From NCBI GenBank assembly GCA_021777105.1, contig JAIQZQ010000095.1:1-64000 (forward strand): 64,000 nt of DNA. Direction: 5' to 3'. Positions 25,497-34,549 of the stretch are shown here, piece by piece (the stretch's first letter is position 1; each line of letters opens with the position of its first letter). The translations under genes and the position numbers were made by a program. Source of the DNA: Candidatus Anammoxibacter sp. GTDB taxonomy: Bacteria; Planctomycetota; Brocadiia; Brocadiales; Anammoxibacteraceae. The notes under the pieces are model-generated. The model ran no database searches. It was not told where the DNA came from and saw nothing but the letters and a program-made list of their open reading frames with translations.

Positions 25497-25997
25497 ATTA
25501 ATAATAAATTTAAACCGCCAATTCCTCTTGAGTTAATCGTTTTTGACTTTGACGGTGTTTTTACGGATAACAAGGTTTACGTCTCAGAAACCGGCGTTGA
25601 AATGGTGTCTTGCGACCGCCGTGATGGTTTAGGCATTAAAATGCTGAAGGATGCCGGCTTTCCAATGTTTATATTGTCAACTGAAACAAATGCAGTTGTA
25701 GACGCCAGAGCCAAAAAATTAAAGATGGTCGCTCATTCAGGATGTGAAAATAAAAAACGTTTTCTGGAAGAATATTTCAATGATAACAATGTTAATTCTG
25801 AAAACGTTGTTTACATTGGAAACGATCTAAACGATCTTGAGGCTATGGAGCTGGTTGGCTATTCAGTTTGCCCAAACGATTCACACTTGAAAATTCGAGA
25901 GATATCTTCGTATGCCTTAAAATCAAACGGGGGCGACGGAGCCGTAAGGGAATTGGCGGAGTTGTTGATAGATTTCAATGGGTGTTTTAATATATAG
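25497..25997 (+). CDS. KdsC-like HAD phosphatase with probable AUU start
   Basis: This HAD phosphatase (166 residues) is of the KdsC type, which removes phosphate from Kdo-8-phosphate or a nonulosonate-9-phosphate. The catalytic DFDGVFTDN lies upstream of the only ATG in the track (25602), so the track entry lacks the nucleophile Asp. The frame is open back to the upstream stop, with no ATG, GTG or TTG in it. ATT at 25497 has AAAGG (25484-25488) 8 bases upstream and gives a normal KdsC-length N-terminus. Later motifs are ILSTETNAVVDARAKKL, and VYIGNDLNDLEAM with the Mg-binding aspartates. It heads the second nonulosonate set. Confidence 0.75.
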   Translation: MNNKFKPPIPLELIVFDFDGVFTDNKVYVSETGVEMVSCDRRDGLGIKMLKDAGFPMFILSTETNAVVDARAKKLKMVAHSGCENKKRFLEEYFNDNNVNSENVVYIGNDLNDLEAMELVGYSVCPNDSHLKIREISSYALKSNGGDGAVRELAELLIDFNGCFNI

Positions 25998-26047
25998 ACA
26001 CAGATTAATTAAGATATTAATCATATATAATCTGTGTCTTATTTTTT
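25996..26047 (+). terminator. Candidate intrinsic terminator inside the glycan array
   Basis: AGACACAGATTA (25996-26007) pairs perfectly with TAATCTGTGTCT (26028-26039) and is followed by TATTTTTT. The 20-base loop is longer than usual. It lies between the phosphatase and NeuB copy 2, so in a single long transcript it would need to be read through, consistent with a dedicated antiterminator. Confidence 0.6.
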
Positions 26048-26063
26048 GTAAAGGAGAATAAAT

Positions 26064-26888
26064 ATGTCCATATTTATTATAGCGGAAATAGGAATTAACC
26101 ATAACGGCGATCTTGATATAACAAAAAAATTAATAGACACCGCCGCATTGGCCGGCGCTGACGCCGTTAAATTTCAGAAAAGAACGCTTAGCTCTGTTTA
26201 TACCGATGCGGAGCTTGACAAACCCCGGGAAAGCCCTTGGGGAACCACTAACAGAGAGCTTAAAGAACGGCTTGAATTTGGTTATGATGAATACAAAAAG
26301 ATTGACGAATATTGCAAAGAGAAAAAGATTGGATGGTTTGCTTCAGCATGGGATTTGGAAAGCCAAAAATTTTTGCGCCAATTTGATTTAAAATACAATA
26401 AAGTGGCTTCCGCTATGTTGACAAACACAGATCTGCTTAACCTTATAGCTGATGAGGGTCGTTACACTTTTATTTCCACGGGGATGTCGGACTTTGATGA
26501 AATAGACGCCGCTGTAGAGGTATTCAAGAAAAAAAATTGTCCTTTTGAGCTGATGCACTGCACAAGCACTTACCCCACTAAGGATGAAGAAGCAAATCTA
26601 AAAGTGATTCAGACATTAAAAGATCGTTATAAATGCAATGTTGGTTACAGCGGGCATGAGATTGGTTTGGCGGTTTCATATGGGGCCGCGGCGCTTGGGA
26701 TAACATCAATTGAAAGGCATATTACTCTTAATAGAGTAATGTTCGGCACTGATCAGGCTGCGTCTGTTGAGCCAATGGGATTTATGCAATTGTGCGGCGC
26801 GGTGCGTAAAATTGAAAAAGCCTTGGGCGACGGTGTAAAACGCATAACCGATGATGAATTGAAAATACGGGAAAAACTTAGAAAATAA
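26064..26888 (+). CDS. NeuB-type synthase without SAF domain (copy 2)
   Basis: This 274-residue NeuB-family TIM barrel has AEIGINHNGDLDITKKLID, DAVKFQ, ISTGMSDFDEID, MHCTSTYPTKDEEANL and VGYSGHEIG. It ends after the barrel and lacks the C-terminal SAF domain found in copy 1, so it is a shorter subtype. It may use a different acceptor, or act with another subunit. AAGGAG 7 bases before the ATG is a strong Shine-Dalgarno, the best in this part of the locus, and suggests high translation despite the hairpin just upstream. Confidence 0.85.
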   Translation: MSIFIIAEIGINHNGDLDITKKLIDTAALAGADAVKFQKRTLSSVYTDAELDKPRESPWGTTNRELKERLEFGYDEYKKIDEYCKEKKIGWFASAWDLESQKFLRQFDLKYNKVASAMLTNTDLLNLIADEGRYTFISTGMSDFDEIDAAVEVFKKKNCPFELMHCTSTYPTKDEEANLKVIQTLKDRYKCNVGYSGHEIGLAVSYGAAALGITSIERHITLNRVMFGTDQAASVEPMGFMQLCGAVRKIEKALGDGVKRITDDELKIREKLRK

Positions 26889-26939
26889 TAATTATTTCAT
26901 CCGCGAAATTAACTGTCCATAAAACCTTATCATTATTGT

Positions 26940-27503
26940 ATGAAATTTAAAGACCTGAGCGGCAATCGTATAACTTTAATTGATTTAGTTGAAAACGGTT
27001 ACAAGAGCCTAAATGACATGCATGAATATTCCAGGGAGCCTTTGTTTTATGAGTTCATGGAATATGCGCCTCATAAAACCATTGATGAAACTAAACAGTA
27101 TTTAGATAAATTGATTAACCGTGCAAGCTCGCCTGTAAATCACTATTGGTGCATTTTTTTAAAAGAGCAGGATAAATTAATAGGAACTTTTGGAGTTATT
27201 AATATAGATGAAAGAAAAGGTCATGCGGAAATCGGGTATGGTTTGTCCCCAAATTATTGGGGATGCGGCTATTTTAATGAAACGTTAGACGTGGTTTTAA
27301 ACCATCTGTTTAATGAACGCGGTTTTTGCCGTGTATCGGCGATTACGCAGACGAACAATGTGCCGTCGATAAATGCCCTTAAAAAAGCCGGATTTAAAAT
27401 AGAGGGAGTTTTAAGGCATTATTATTTGTCGCTTAAAGATAATAAACGCTATGACGCCGCATTAATGGGTTTGTTAAAAGAAGAATTTCTTAATCCAAAT
27501 TAA
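26940..27503 (+). CDS. GNAT-family N-acetyltransferase, RimJ/RimL-like
   Basis: This 187-residue GNAT enzyme has the acetyl-CoA pocket IGYGLSPNYWGCGYFNETLD and the C-terminal SINALKKAGFKIEGVLRHYY typical of the RimJ/RimL group. In sialic-acid-like loci such GNATs (PseH, LegH) N-acetylate a 4-amino sugar nucleotide. The placement among NeuB, a cytidylyltransferase and a DegT aminotransferase favours that role over ribosomal-protein acetylation. Confidence 0.75.
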   Translation: MKFKDLSGNRITLIDLVENGYKSLNDMHEYSREPLFYEFMEYAPHKTIDETKQYLDKLINRASSPVNHYWCIFLKEQDKLIGTFGVINIDERKGHAEIGYGLSPNYWGCGYFNETLDVVLNHLFNERGFCRVSAITQTNNVPSINALKKAGFKIEGVLRHYYLSLKDNKRYDAALMGLLKEEFLNPN

Positions 27504-27523
27504 TTGAATAGATAATTATCGGC

Positions 27524-28156
27524 ATGATTTTAGGCGTAATTCCCGCTAGAGGCGGAAGCAAAGGCATTCATCGGAAAAATCTCAGGGAAGTATGCGGGCA
27601 TAGACTTGTTGAGTGGGCTATTATAGCCGCGTTAGAGTCAAAGCTGCTTGACAGGTTTGTGGTCTCAACCGAGGATGATGAAATCGCAAGCGTCGCAAAA
27701 CGCGCAGGGGCCGAAGTGTTGCTGCGCCCTACGCATCTAGCGTCTGACGACTCAATACTTGTTGAGCTTGCGCAACATTTTTTAAAAGAGATTGACGCCG
27801 ATGCAATCGCGCTGCTTAATCCAACCTCGCCCATACGGGTTAATAACATAATAGATCAGGCGGTTTATAGATTTATGAAAACCGGAGTTGATTCACTGGC
27901 TACCGGATATATTAGCAAGTATTATGAATGGGGAACTACGCATGAGGTTCCAAGGCAAAAAAAAGAAGGTTTCTTTATAGCCGACGGATGCGTTTATATA
28001 CATAAAGCCGAAATCCTAAAGCAAGGAAAATGGTTTGGCGAGAAGATGGAGAAGATGGTTGTTCATCATCATTATAACTTTGATATTGATCAAGAAGAGG
28101 ATTTATGGGCGGTTGAAGGCGTAATGATGAACTTAAAAAAGAAGGGAATGTTATGA
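27524..28156 (+). CDS. Acylneuraminate cytidylyltransferase family (copy 2)
   Basis: This 210-residue CMP-sugar synthetase has the classical signature GVIPARGGSKGIHRKNLREVCG at residues about 4-25, closer to consensus than copy 1. ALLNPTSPIR and the late FDIDQEEDLWAVE also fit. It probably activates the product of NeuB copy 2. The stop overlaps the next start by 4 bases (ATGA). Confidence 0.85.
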   Translation: MILGVIPARGGSKGIHRKNLREVCGHRLVEWAIIAALESKLLDRFVVSTEDDEIASVAKRAGAEVLLRPTHLASDDSILVELAQHFLKEIDADAIALLNPTSPIRVNNIIDQAVYRFMKTGVDSLATGYISKYYEWGTTHEVPRQKKEGFFIADGCVYIHKAEILKQGKWFGEKMEKMVVHHHYNFDIDQEEDLWAVEGVMMNLKKKGML

Positions 28157-29394
28157 AAGATTTAAAAAAGGATTTAAAAGGAAAATATAACGGCAACGAA
28201 TCTAATTATGTGCTTGAATTCCTAGATTCGGAAAATGATGATAACAAAAAGTCTCCATGGACTTACAGGTTTGAATCCGGATTTGCGAAATTAATGGGCG
28301 TAAAATGCGCTATAGCGCATAATTCAGGCACATCCACGTTGCACAGTTGCCTTGACGCCATTGGGGTGGGCTTTGGCGATGAAGTTATTATGCCGGCTCA
28401 AACAGTGTCTATGGTGGCCTTTGTTACTATTTCCCAAAACGCCGTGCCTGTATTTGCTGATTCAGATCCGGACACCTTTAACATTTCACCTGAAGATTTT
28501 GAGAAAAAAATAACGAATAAAACAAAAGCCGTCATCCCTGTTCATATGCATGGTTTGCCCGCGGATTTAAACCCTATTATGAAAATTGCCAGAAAACACA
28601 ACATTGTAGTTATTGAAGATTGCGCGCAAAGCATATTGGCTAAATATAAGGGGAAGACTGTCGGCACTATTGGGGATATGGCAAGCTATAGTTTTGAAAC
28701 AAAAAAACACCTATCCACTGGAGAAGGCGGAATGGTTATAACAAACAATGAAGACTATGCCGTTAAAATACGGAAATTTGGAGGTCTTGGATATAGAACA
28801 TTAACAGGCGGAGCCGGCATAAAGCCTCTGCTGCCGGAAGAGTTTCAAAATCCATTCTTTAAACGGCACGACCAGATAGGGTTGAATTATCGCATGCCTG
28901 AAGTGGTGGCGGCAATAGGGTTGGCGCAATTGGAAAGGATTGAGTTTCTGGTTGAAAGAAGGCGGAAAGTGGCGGAGTTTTATTTAGATGCTCTAAACGA
29001 TTGTGATTGGATAATTCCGCAAAAAGTAGAGGCCGATTGCGTCCATGTTTATTGGACTTTCACTGTAAGATATGAGGGGATGGAGAAACACGGCACCTCA
29101 TGGCGCGAGTTTTATAATGCGTATAAAAATAATGGAGGCGATGGATTTTACGGCGGACTTGGATTGGTTTATCAGGAACCGTTTATGCAGGAAAAACCAT
29201 TCCTTAACCATCGTTTGCCAAAAGATCATCCATTGTTGCAGGGAAAGTTTAATTATGAAAACGGCCTTTGTCCCATAGCGGAATCCACTCAGCCAAAATT
29301 AATGCAGTTTAAGACCAATTACAGAGACCTCGAAGAAGCAAAAAAACAAGGGCAGATATTAAAGAAAACCATAAAACAGATAGAGGGAAAATGA
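28153..29394 (+). CDS. DegT/DnrJ/EryC1/StrS aminotransferase (second)
   Basis: This 413-residue PLP aminotransferase acts on keto-sugar nucleotides. Motifs are NSGTSTLHSCLDAIGVGFGDEVIMPA (PLP phosphate site), VIEDCAQSILAKYKGK with the pyridine-binding Asp, and SYSFETKKHLSTGEGGMV with the PLP lysine. It lacks a CBS domain, unlike the one at 16010. An insertion after KFGGLGYRTL is longer than in standard DegT proteins. Its position in the second nonulosonate set suggests it makes the 4-amino sugar acetylated by the GNAT. It is coupled to both neighbours by ATGA overlaps. Confidence 0.85.
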   Translation: MKDLKKDLKGKYNGNESNYVLEFLDSENDDNKKSPWTYRFESGFAKLMGVKCAIAHNSGTSTLHSCLDAIGVGFGDEVIMPAQTVSMVAFVTISQNAVPVFADSDPDTFNISPEDFEKKITNKTKAVIPVHMHGLPADLNPIMKIARKHNIVVIEDCAQSILAKYKGKTVGTIGDMASYSFETKKHLSTGEGGMVITNNEDYAVKIRKFGGLGYRTLTGGAGIKPLLPEEFQNPFFKRHDQIGLNYRMPEVVAAIGLAQLERIEFLVERRRKVAEFYLDALNDCDWIIPQKVEADCVHVYWTFTVRYEGMEKHGTSWREFYNAYKNNGGDGFYGGLGLVYQEPFMQEKPFLNHRLPKDHPLLQGKFNYENGLCPIAESTQPKLMQFKTNYRDLEEAKKQGQILKKTIKQIEGK

Positions 29395-30122
29395 AAATTC
29401 CAGCCTTTATTACAGTAAGAACAACATCATCCCGATTGCCGAAGAAGTGCTTGCTGCCTTTTGGTGATTGCAATGTTCTGGAGCACGTAATTAGGCGCGC
29501 AAAACATTATGAGTTGCGGCCAATAGCTTGCACTACAGTTGAGAAAGAGGACGATATTGTTAATGATATTGCCGAAAAAGAATCTGTTGAATGCTTTAGA
29601 GGAAGTGTTGACCACAAATTAATGCGCTGGCGCGATTGTTGCGATCATTTTAATATAGAGGCATTCCACACCGTTGACGCTGATGACCCTTTTTTTGACG
29701 GCAACTTAATGAAACAAAGTTATGCCATGCTTTCAAAAGGATTTGATATGGTTGGGCCGTCCGACTCGTCCGGCTCAGGCGGAGCGAGTGTAGGCTATTC
29801 CTTAACACGCGACATTATTAACAAGGCGTGCTTATTAACTAATGATAATGAAGATACTGAGATGATGTGGTATTATGTAGAAAAAGTCGAAGGTTTGCGG
29901 GAGACTAAGCTACCGGAATTTGATGAAAATTCTGTTAAAGTAAGGTTGACTCTTGATTATGAAGAGGATTACTGGATGCTTCAAACCGTGCGGAGGATTG
30001 TAGGCAATTTGGCTTCAAGAAATGAAGTGGACAATCTTTTTCGACAAAATCCCGATCTATACAAAATAAACTGGTTTCGTAATGAAGAATGGGCGGATGG
30101 GCAACTTGCAAAGAAGGTTTAA
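29391..30122 (+). CDS. SpsF-like cytidylyltransferase family protein
   Basis: This 243-residue protein is of the SpsF (spore coat polysaccharide cytidylyltransferase) type, with ITVRTTSSRLPKKCLLPFG replacing the usual R-x-x-S-x-R-L-P-x-K signature, then HTVDADDPFFD and LTLDYEEDYWMLQTV. SpsF proteins transfer a nucleotide to a sugar or act with an SpsG-like partner; no SpsG is seen here. It is the third cytidylyltransferase-like gene in the locus. The substrate is unassigned. Confidence 0.75.
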   Translation: MKIPAFITVRTTSSRLPKKCLLPFGDCNVLEHVIRRAKHYELRPIACTTVEKEDDIVNDIAEKESVECFRGSVDHKLMRWRDCCDHFNIEAFHTVDADDPFFDGNLMKQSYAMLSKGFDMVGPSDSSGSGGASVGYSLTRDIINKACLLTNDNEDTEMMWYYVEKVEGLRETKLPEFDENSVKVRLTLDYEEDYWMLQTVRRIVGNLASRNEVDNLFRQNPDLYKINWFRNEEWADGQLAKKV

Positions 30123-30162
30123 CGCTTAAAAACGAAAATAATTCCACATATTAAAAGAAACC

Positions 30163-30990
30163 GTGAACTCAATAAATAAATTTTCACTTAAAGACCGGGT
30201 TGCCGTTATAACAGGCGGAGCCGGTCTTTTGGGAACAAAACACGCTGAAGCTATTGCTGAAGCCGGCGGAACTCCTGTAATCTGGGATATTAATGAATTA
30301 GCAGCGGAAAAAACAGCGGAAAATATAAAAAACAAATTTAGTATCCATTCCCTGGGATTAAAGGTTGATATTACAGACGAGGCTTCCGTAAAAGAAGGGG
30401 TTGGCAAAGTATTGTCCGCCTTGAACAGCATAGACATTCTTATTAATAATGCCGCAAACGATCCAAAAGTCAAAATCGGCGAGCCGTCAAATTGGAGCCG
30501 GTTTGAAAATTACTCCACGCCTATGTGGGACATGGATATTGCAGTTGGATTAACCGGCGCGTTTCTGTGCAGTAAGCATATAGGCGCGCACATGGCAAGC
30601 AAAGCAAAAGGCGTTATCCTTAATATAGCCTCCGATTTAGGCGTTATAGCTCCCGACCAAAGAATTTATCGACAGGAAGGATTGCCCGACGATCAGCAAC
30701 CCGTCAAACCTGTGACATATTCAGTTATTAAACACGGTTTATTGGGATTAACTAAATATCTTTCAACATATTGGGCCAATAAGAATGTTAGAGTTAACGC
30801 TATATCTCCGGGCGGTATTTATAATAATCAACCTGAAGAGTTTGTCACAAAACTTACAAATCTAATCCCCCTGGGCCGTATGGCCGATATTGACGAATAT
30901 AAATCTTCCATTATTTATCTTTGCTCAGACGCGTCGTCTTATATGACAGGGCAGAACATTATTATAGACGGCGGGCGAACTGTTTTATAA
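30163..30990 (+). CDS. SDR-family oxidoreductase (copy 2)
   Basis: This 275-residue classical SDR has TGGAGLLGTKHAEA (cofactor), INNAAND, NIASDLG, the catalytic YSVIKHG, and ISPGGIYNNQPEEF. The catalytic box and the following ISPGG segment are close to those of the SDR at 20176 (YSVIKGG, ISPGGVFNKQSEGF), so the two are paralogues. The start is GTG at 30163. It closes the second nonulosonate set. Confidence 0.8.
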   Translation: MNSINKFSLKDRVAVITGGAGLLGTKHAEAIAEAGGTPVIWDINELAAEKTAENIKNKFSIHSLGLKVDITDEASVKEGVGKVLSALNSIDILINNAANDPKVKIGEPSNWSRFENYSTPMWDMDIAVGLTGAFLCSKHIGAHMASKAKGVILNIASDLGVIAPDQRIYRQEGLPDDQQPVKPVTYSVIKHGLLGLTKYLSTYWANKNVRVNAISPGGIYNNQPEEFVTKLTNLIPLGRMADIDEYKSSIIYLCSDASSYMTGQNIIIDGGRTVL

Positions 30991-31078
30991 CAGGATATAG
31001 GCAAGGATTGATAAAGCAAGCGGATGGCGAAATAATCGCGTTGAATAATTACAGTTTATAAATAGATTGCCATAAGTA

Positions 31079-32548
31079 TTGAAACAAGAGAGATACAAAA
31101 ATTTTAAGGATATTTTTCGATACCTTTCCGCTACGGTTGTTACAAATGCAATAGCTTTTTTCAGCATTCCGATATATACACGTTTTTTATCTCCCTCCGA
31201 TTACGGCGTTATAGCTCTATTTACAATGTTCGGCACGGTTTCTGTTGGATTTATCTCGTTTGGATTACAAGGAGCCACGTACCGTTACTACTTTAAATAT
31301 CAAAAGCGGTTAAACATATTTAAAGTTGTCAACACAAACAATTTTACATTTAATATTTTAATATGCGGAATTGCCGGCTTTGTTTTATGGAATATAACAG
31401 ATAGGGTCGCGTTTAGAGTCTTTGACAATAAAATCACGCCGGAACTCCTTAAACTTTCATATATTTACGGATGCCTGGAGTATTTCTTAAACTACCTCAC
31501 ATTAATACTTGTAGCGCAAACTCGGGCTAAGGCTTATTCGTCAATAAAAATTGCGCAGATCATTATAAATACCGGCATATCACTATACTTGCTTTATATT
31601 TGTTCTTTTACATACATGGCAAGAATTTATGCTTTTATAGCTACTACAGCTATTTTAACATTGGTCTCGCTTTTTTTAACAAAAAACACATTCACATTTA
31701 AATTTTCTCTTAAACTATTTAAGCGATCGGTCAAGTTTGCTTATCCACAAATACCTCTGCAAATAATAGGAATATTGTACACATCTTTTGATAAAACCAT
31801 GTTAAGCAATTACAAGGGTTTGGTTTCAGTGGGCCATTACAATATTGGCGAGAGATTTTCGCATCTGATAAAACTTGTAATGGATTCTATTGTAAGAGTC
31901 TGGACGCCTTTTTTTATGAAAAAAGCGCACGAAAATACGGCGGAATCTAAACAGGCAATTGTTAAGGCGTATTTTGAGTTCTCCTTTATTTTGTTGTTTT
32001 TTGGTCTAGTGGTGATTTATTTTTCAGAAGAACTTATACAGTTAATGACCACGGAAGATTTTTACGCAGCGGCCTATGTAGTTCCTTTTTATGTGTTTTA
32101 TTATCTATTCGGCATTATTCGAATGCTTGCCGTAAACCAGATAGGGTACAGCGAAAAAACATTGAATCTGTTGCCGTCGTCAATAGTGGGCATATTAATT
32201 AATATAGGGCTAAATATTGTTCTTATAAAACGTTACGGGCCTGTCGGCGCGGCATTGGCAACTTCCATCTCCGCTTTTGGGGCGTCAATCATTATCTTTT
32301 ATCTTGGAGAAAAAGTGTTTCCCGTGCATATAAAAAAGAAGCATTTAACAGCTCTTTTTCTTTTAACAATAGCGTTTGCGTCAACAATATATCCAATAAT
32401 GCTTTTTGATATTAATATAGTTCTAAAAATCCTTATAAAGGTTATGCTGTTGGCTCTGTTTGTATTTGTGGGTCTAAAAACAAAATATATATCCTTGCAA
32501 TATACAAGAAACCTACTCACTGCCATGTACGGCAAAGTAAAACATTAG
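31079..32548 (+). CDS. Wzx-type polysaccharide flippase
   Basis: This 489-residue inner-membrane protein of the MOP/PST family moves lipid-linked repeat units across the membrane. It begins NFKDIFRYLSATVVTNAIAFFSIPIYTRFLSPSDYGVIALF, a standard Wzx opening, and has about 12-14 hydrophobic helices throughout. The start is TTG at 31079; no in-frame ATG precedes the first helix. It ends in the same base that begins the next gene. Its presence implies a Wzx/Wzy-like assembly route. A clear Wzy polymerase is not seen, unless the membrane protein at 59753 fills that role. Confidence 0.85.
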   Translation: MKQERYKNFKDIFRYLSATVVTNAIAFFSIPIYTRFLSPSDYGVIALFTMFGTVSVGFISFGLQGATYRYYFKYQKRLNIFKVVNTNNFTFNILICGIAGFVLWNITDRVAFRVFDNKITPELLKLSYIYGCLEYFLNYLTLILVAQTRAKAYSSIKIAQIIINTGISLYLLYICSFTYMARIYAFIATTAILTLVSLFLTKNTFTFKFSLKLFKRSVKFAYPQIPLQIIGILYTSFDKTMLSNYKGLVSVGHYNIGERFSHLIKLVMDSIVRVWTPFFMKKAHENTAESKQAIVKAYFEFSFILLFFGLVVIYFSEELIQLMTTEDFYAAAYVVPFYVFYYLFGIIRMLAVNQIGYSEKTLNLLPSSIVGILINIGLNIVLIKRYGPVGAALATSISAFGASIIIFYLGEKVFPVHIKKKHLTALFLLTIAFASTIYPIMLFDINIVLKILIKVMLLALFVFVGLKTKYISLQYTRNLLTAMYGKVKH

Positions 32549-34395
32549 TGGATATCTATATCGTATCATCAATGCGGCATTTGAAAGAGCTTTTATCGCC
32601 GGAAAGCGCTTGCAAGGATAAAAATCAGTTATGCGTGGTTTTTGTTACACGCGACTGGTTTATTGCAAAAGAGATAAAGAACGCCGGATTAGATGTTGTG
32701 TCTCTTGACAACAATCTTGATAGTTGCGAAACAAAAGAAATTGTCGCGCGTCAAATGAAAGAGCTCAAGACCTGGTTTATTGATTCAGCCGGAAATGATT
32801 TTTCGATCTATAGGGGAGTCTCGCTTGGGGATTCTGCTATTCATCATTTTTATCTTGACGTATTTCCAAACTTGTTTTGTTTAGCCCCTAATTTAATAAA
32901 ATTAATAGACAGATATAAACCAGAAAAGATTACATATGAATACCACAAATCATATAGGGAAAGCATATATTTTGATAATGAAGATCTGGTCATCAAATTA
33001 ATCTGCGCTCATCATGCAATAGATTTTGAATGTATAAAAACAGATTTATGCGATGATTTAGATATAGAGAAAACTAAACAATCCACAAGTTTGCAAAGAA
33101 AAAAAAGGTATATTATCAACTCAATATGCGTTGATAAACAAAAAGGCTATTTATTAGATATTATTAATAAGGTCTATTCGGTAAAGCACAATATCAAACA
33201 AATATTAAACCCTAATAAATTGTGCATATTTACAGACGCGAATAGAGGTGTTGAAGATTTTTTTAATGTTTTTAATAAAGATTACAACTTTATTGCAAAT
33301 CGCAAGTTTCCTAATATTTTAAAAAATATTACAACCTCAATATCATCTATTAAAAGCTGCAATCCAAAAGATAGCAAAGAGCTGGGCTCTATTAGAGAGA
33401 AATGGAAGCAAACAATACATTCGATATCCACAAACAGATTTAACTATTTTGGAGTTGATTTTGCCACATATATAAATGATGAAGTTAATTGGGCGATAAA
33501 CAATGTTTTTCCGCCGTTAATAGAAGTTATTAATAAATTTTTTAATATTCTTTCTTCCGTTAAAGTAGACGGTATTCTATCACAGGCAGATTCAACAATT
33601 GATTCCAGATATATTTATAATATAGCAAAATTAAAAAAAATAAAAAACTTTGTGCATCCTGACGGTGTAAGATGGAACTACGCTATTGGAACAAGACACG
33701 CTCACAATATATTGTTATATTCCGAGAGCAATAAGAAAGATTTTATAACGGAAGGCGTAAACTCTAATATAAAAGTGGTGGGCAACCCCCCCTTTCAGTC
33801 TTTGCGCAAATCTTTGAACAATAGAGCGGGTAAATTTGTTGCGAATGGCGAAAAGAAAAAAATACTAATCGGCGCAAAAAATGAGGCTCCTTGGATTGTC
33901 GGTTTTTCAATGAGCAGCGCCGCTTGTTTTATTGAGGAGATACTTGACGGTATCTATCCATTACGCTCCTATTTCGACACGACAATCAGAAGCAATCAAG
34001 GGCAAGGCAATTGCCTTGATTTGCTTAAAAGGAGATATTTCTCTAAACACACATTCGATATTCAGTCCCCTGAAGAATTACCTTTTACTGAAGCGGCAAA
34101 ATCCGCAGACATTTTTATAGGCAACGCTTCTACAACCATATTGGAAGCTGCGATTATGAAGAAGATCGTAATATATTATTGCAATGACAATGTTTATAAA
34201 TACCCCCCTTTTGACGGCAAATCAGAGCTTGCCACCGCGACTTCTCATGGAGAACTAACAACTATATTAAAAAATATTCTCAATGGCCATAGTCAAGACT
34301 GCTTAAAATTTAATAATCAGAATGTTTTGGAAAGATATATAGGCCCTTTAGATACGCCTGTCTCAACCGATGCAATGAGAAAAGCCATTTCTTGA
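32548..34395 (+). CDS. GT-B-like glycan transferase, uncharacterised
   Basis: This 615-residue cytosolic protein begins at a GTG that overlaps the flippase stop. The C-terminal third has a GT-B or TagB-like pattern: HPDGVRWNYAIG, IKVVGNPPFQS, then SADIFIGNASTTILEAAIMKK, where a donor-binding serine/threonine loop is typical. The N-terminal 350 residues are unfamiliar and AT-rich. Together with the gene at 23589 it may belong to a family of large capsule transferases. The function is not established. Confidence 0.5.
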   Translation: MDIYIVSSMRHLKELLSPESACKDKNQLCVVFVTRDWFIAKEIKNAGLDVVSLDNNLDSCETKEIVARQMKELKTWFIDSAGNDFSIYRGVSLGDSAIHHFYLDVFPNLFCLAPNLIKLIDRYKPEKITYEYHKSYRESIYFDNEDLVIKLICAHHAIDFECIKTDLCDDLDIEKTKQSTSLQRKKRYIINSICVDKQKGYLLDIINKVYSVKHNIKQILNPNKLCIFTDANRGVEDFFNVFNKDYNFIANRKFPNILKNITTSISSIKSCNPKDSKELGSIREKWKQTIHSISTNRFNYFGVDFATYINDEVNWAINNVFPPLIEVINKFFNILSSVKVDGILSQADSTIDSRYIYNIAKLKKIKNFVHPDGVRWNYAIGTRHAHNILLYSESNKKDFITEGVNSNIKVVGNPPFQSLRKSLNNRAGKFVANGEKKKILIGAKNEAPWIVGFSMSSAACFIEEILDGIYPLRSYFDTTIRSNQGQGNCLDLLKRRYFSKHTFDIQSPEELPFTEAAKSADIFIGNASTTILEAAIMKKIVIYYCNDNVYKYPPFDGKSELATATSHGELTTILKNILNGHSQDCLKFNNQNVLERYIGPLDTPVSTDAMRKAIS

Positions 34396-34495
34396 ATTAA
34401 AGTTTTATAAATTGTAGCGGCCGTTCCACCATACGGTCTACTTTGGTGGGCATACGGTGCGTTTGGGAAATGCGCCATTAAGTGTTGTTAAAAAA

Positions 34496-34524
34496 TTGTT
34501 CAAATTAGGTAAAATCAATATTAT
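34496..34524 (+). promoter_or_regulatory. Possible internal promoter before the kinase-sulfurylase fusion
   Basis: TTGTTC (34496-34501) and TATTAT (34519-34524) are separated by 17 bases. Transcription would start about 20 bases before the TTG at 34550. The match is moderate, and AT-rich sequence often gives such hits, so this is tentative. Confidence 0.3.
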
Positions 34525-34549
34525 AAACAACTAGAAAAGAGGTAAACAA

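Noticed and set aside
25602-25997. Track start of the KdsC-like ORF at ATG 25602
   Set aside because: It would remove the catalytic DFDGVFTDN; the upstream ATT start at 25497 explains the frame better.
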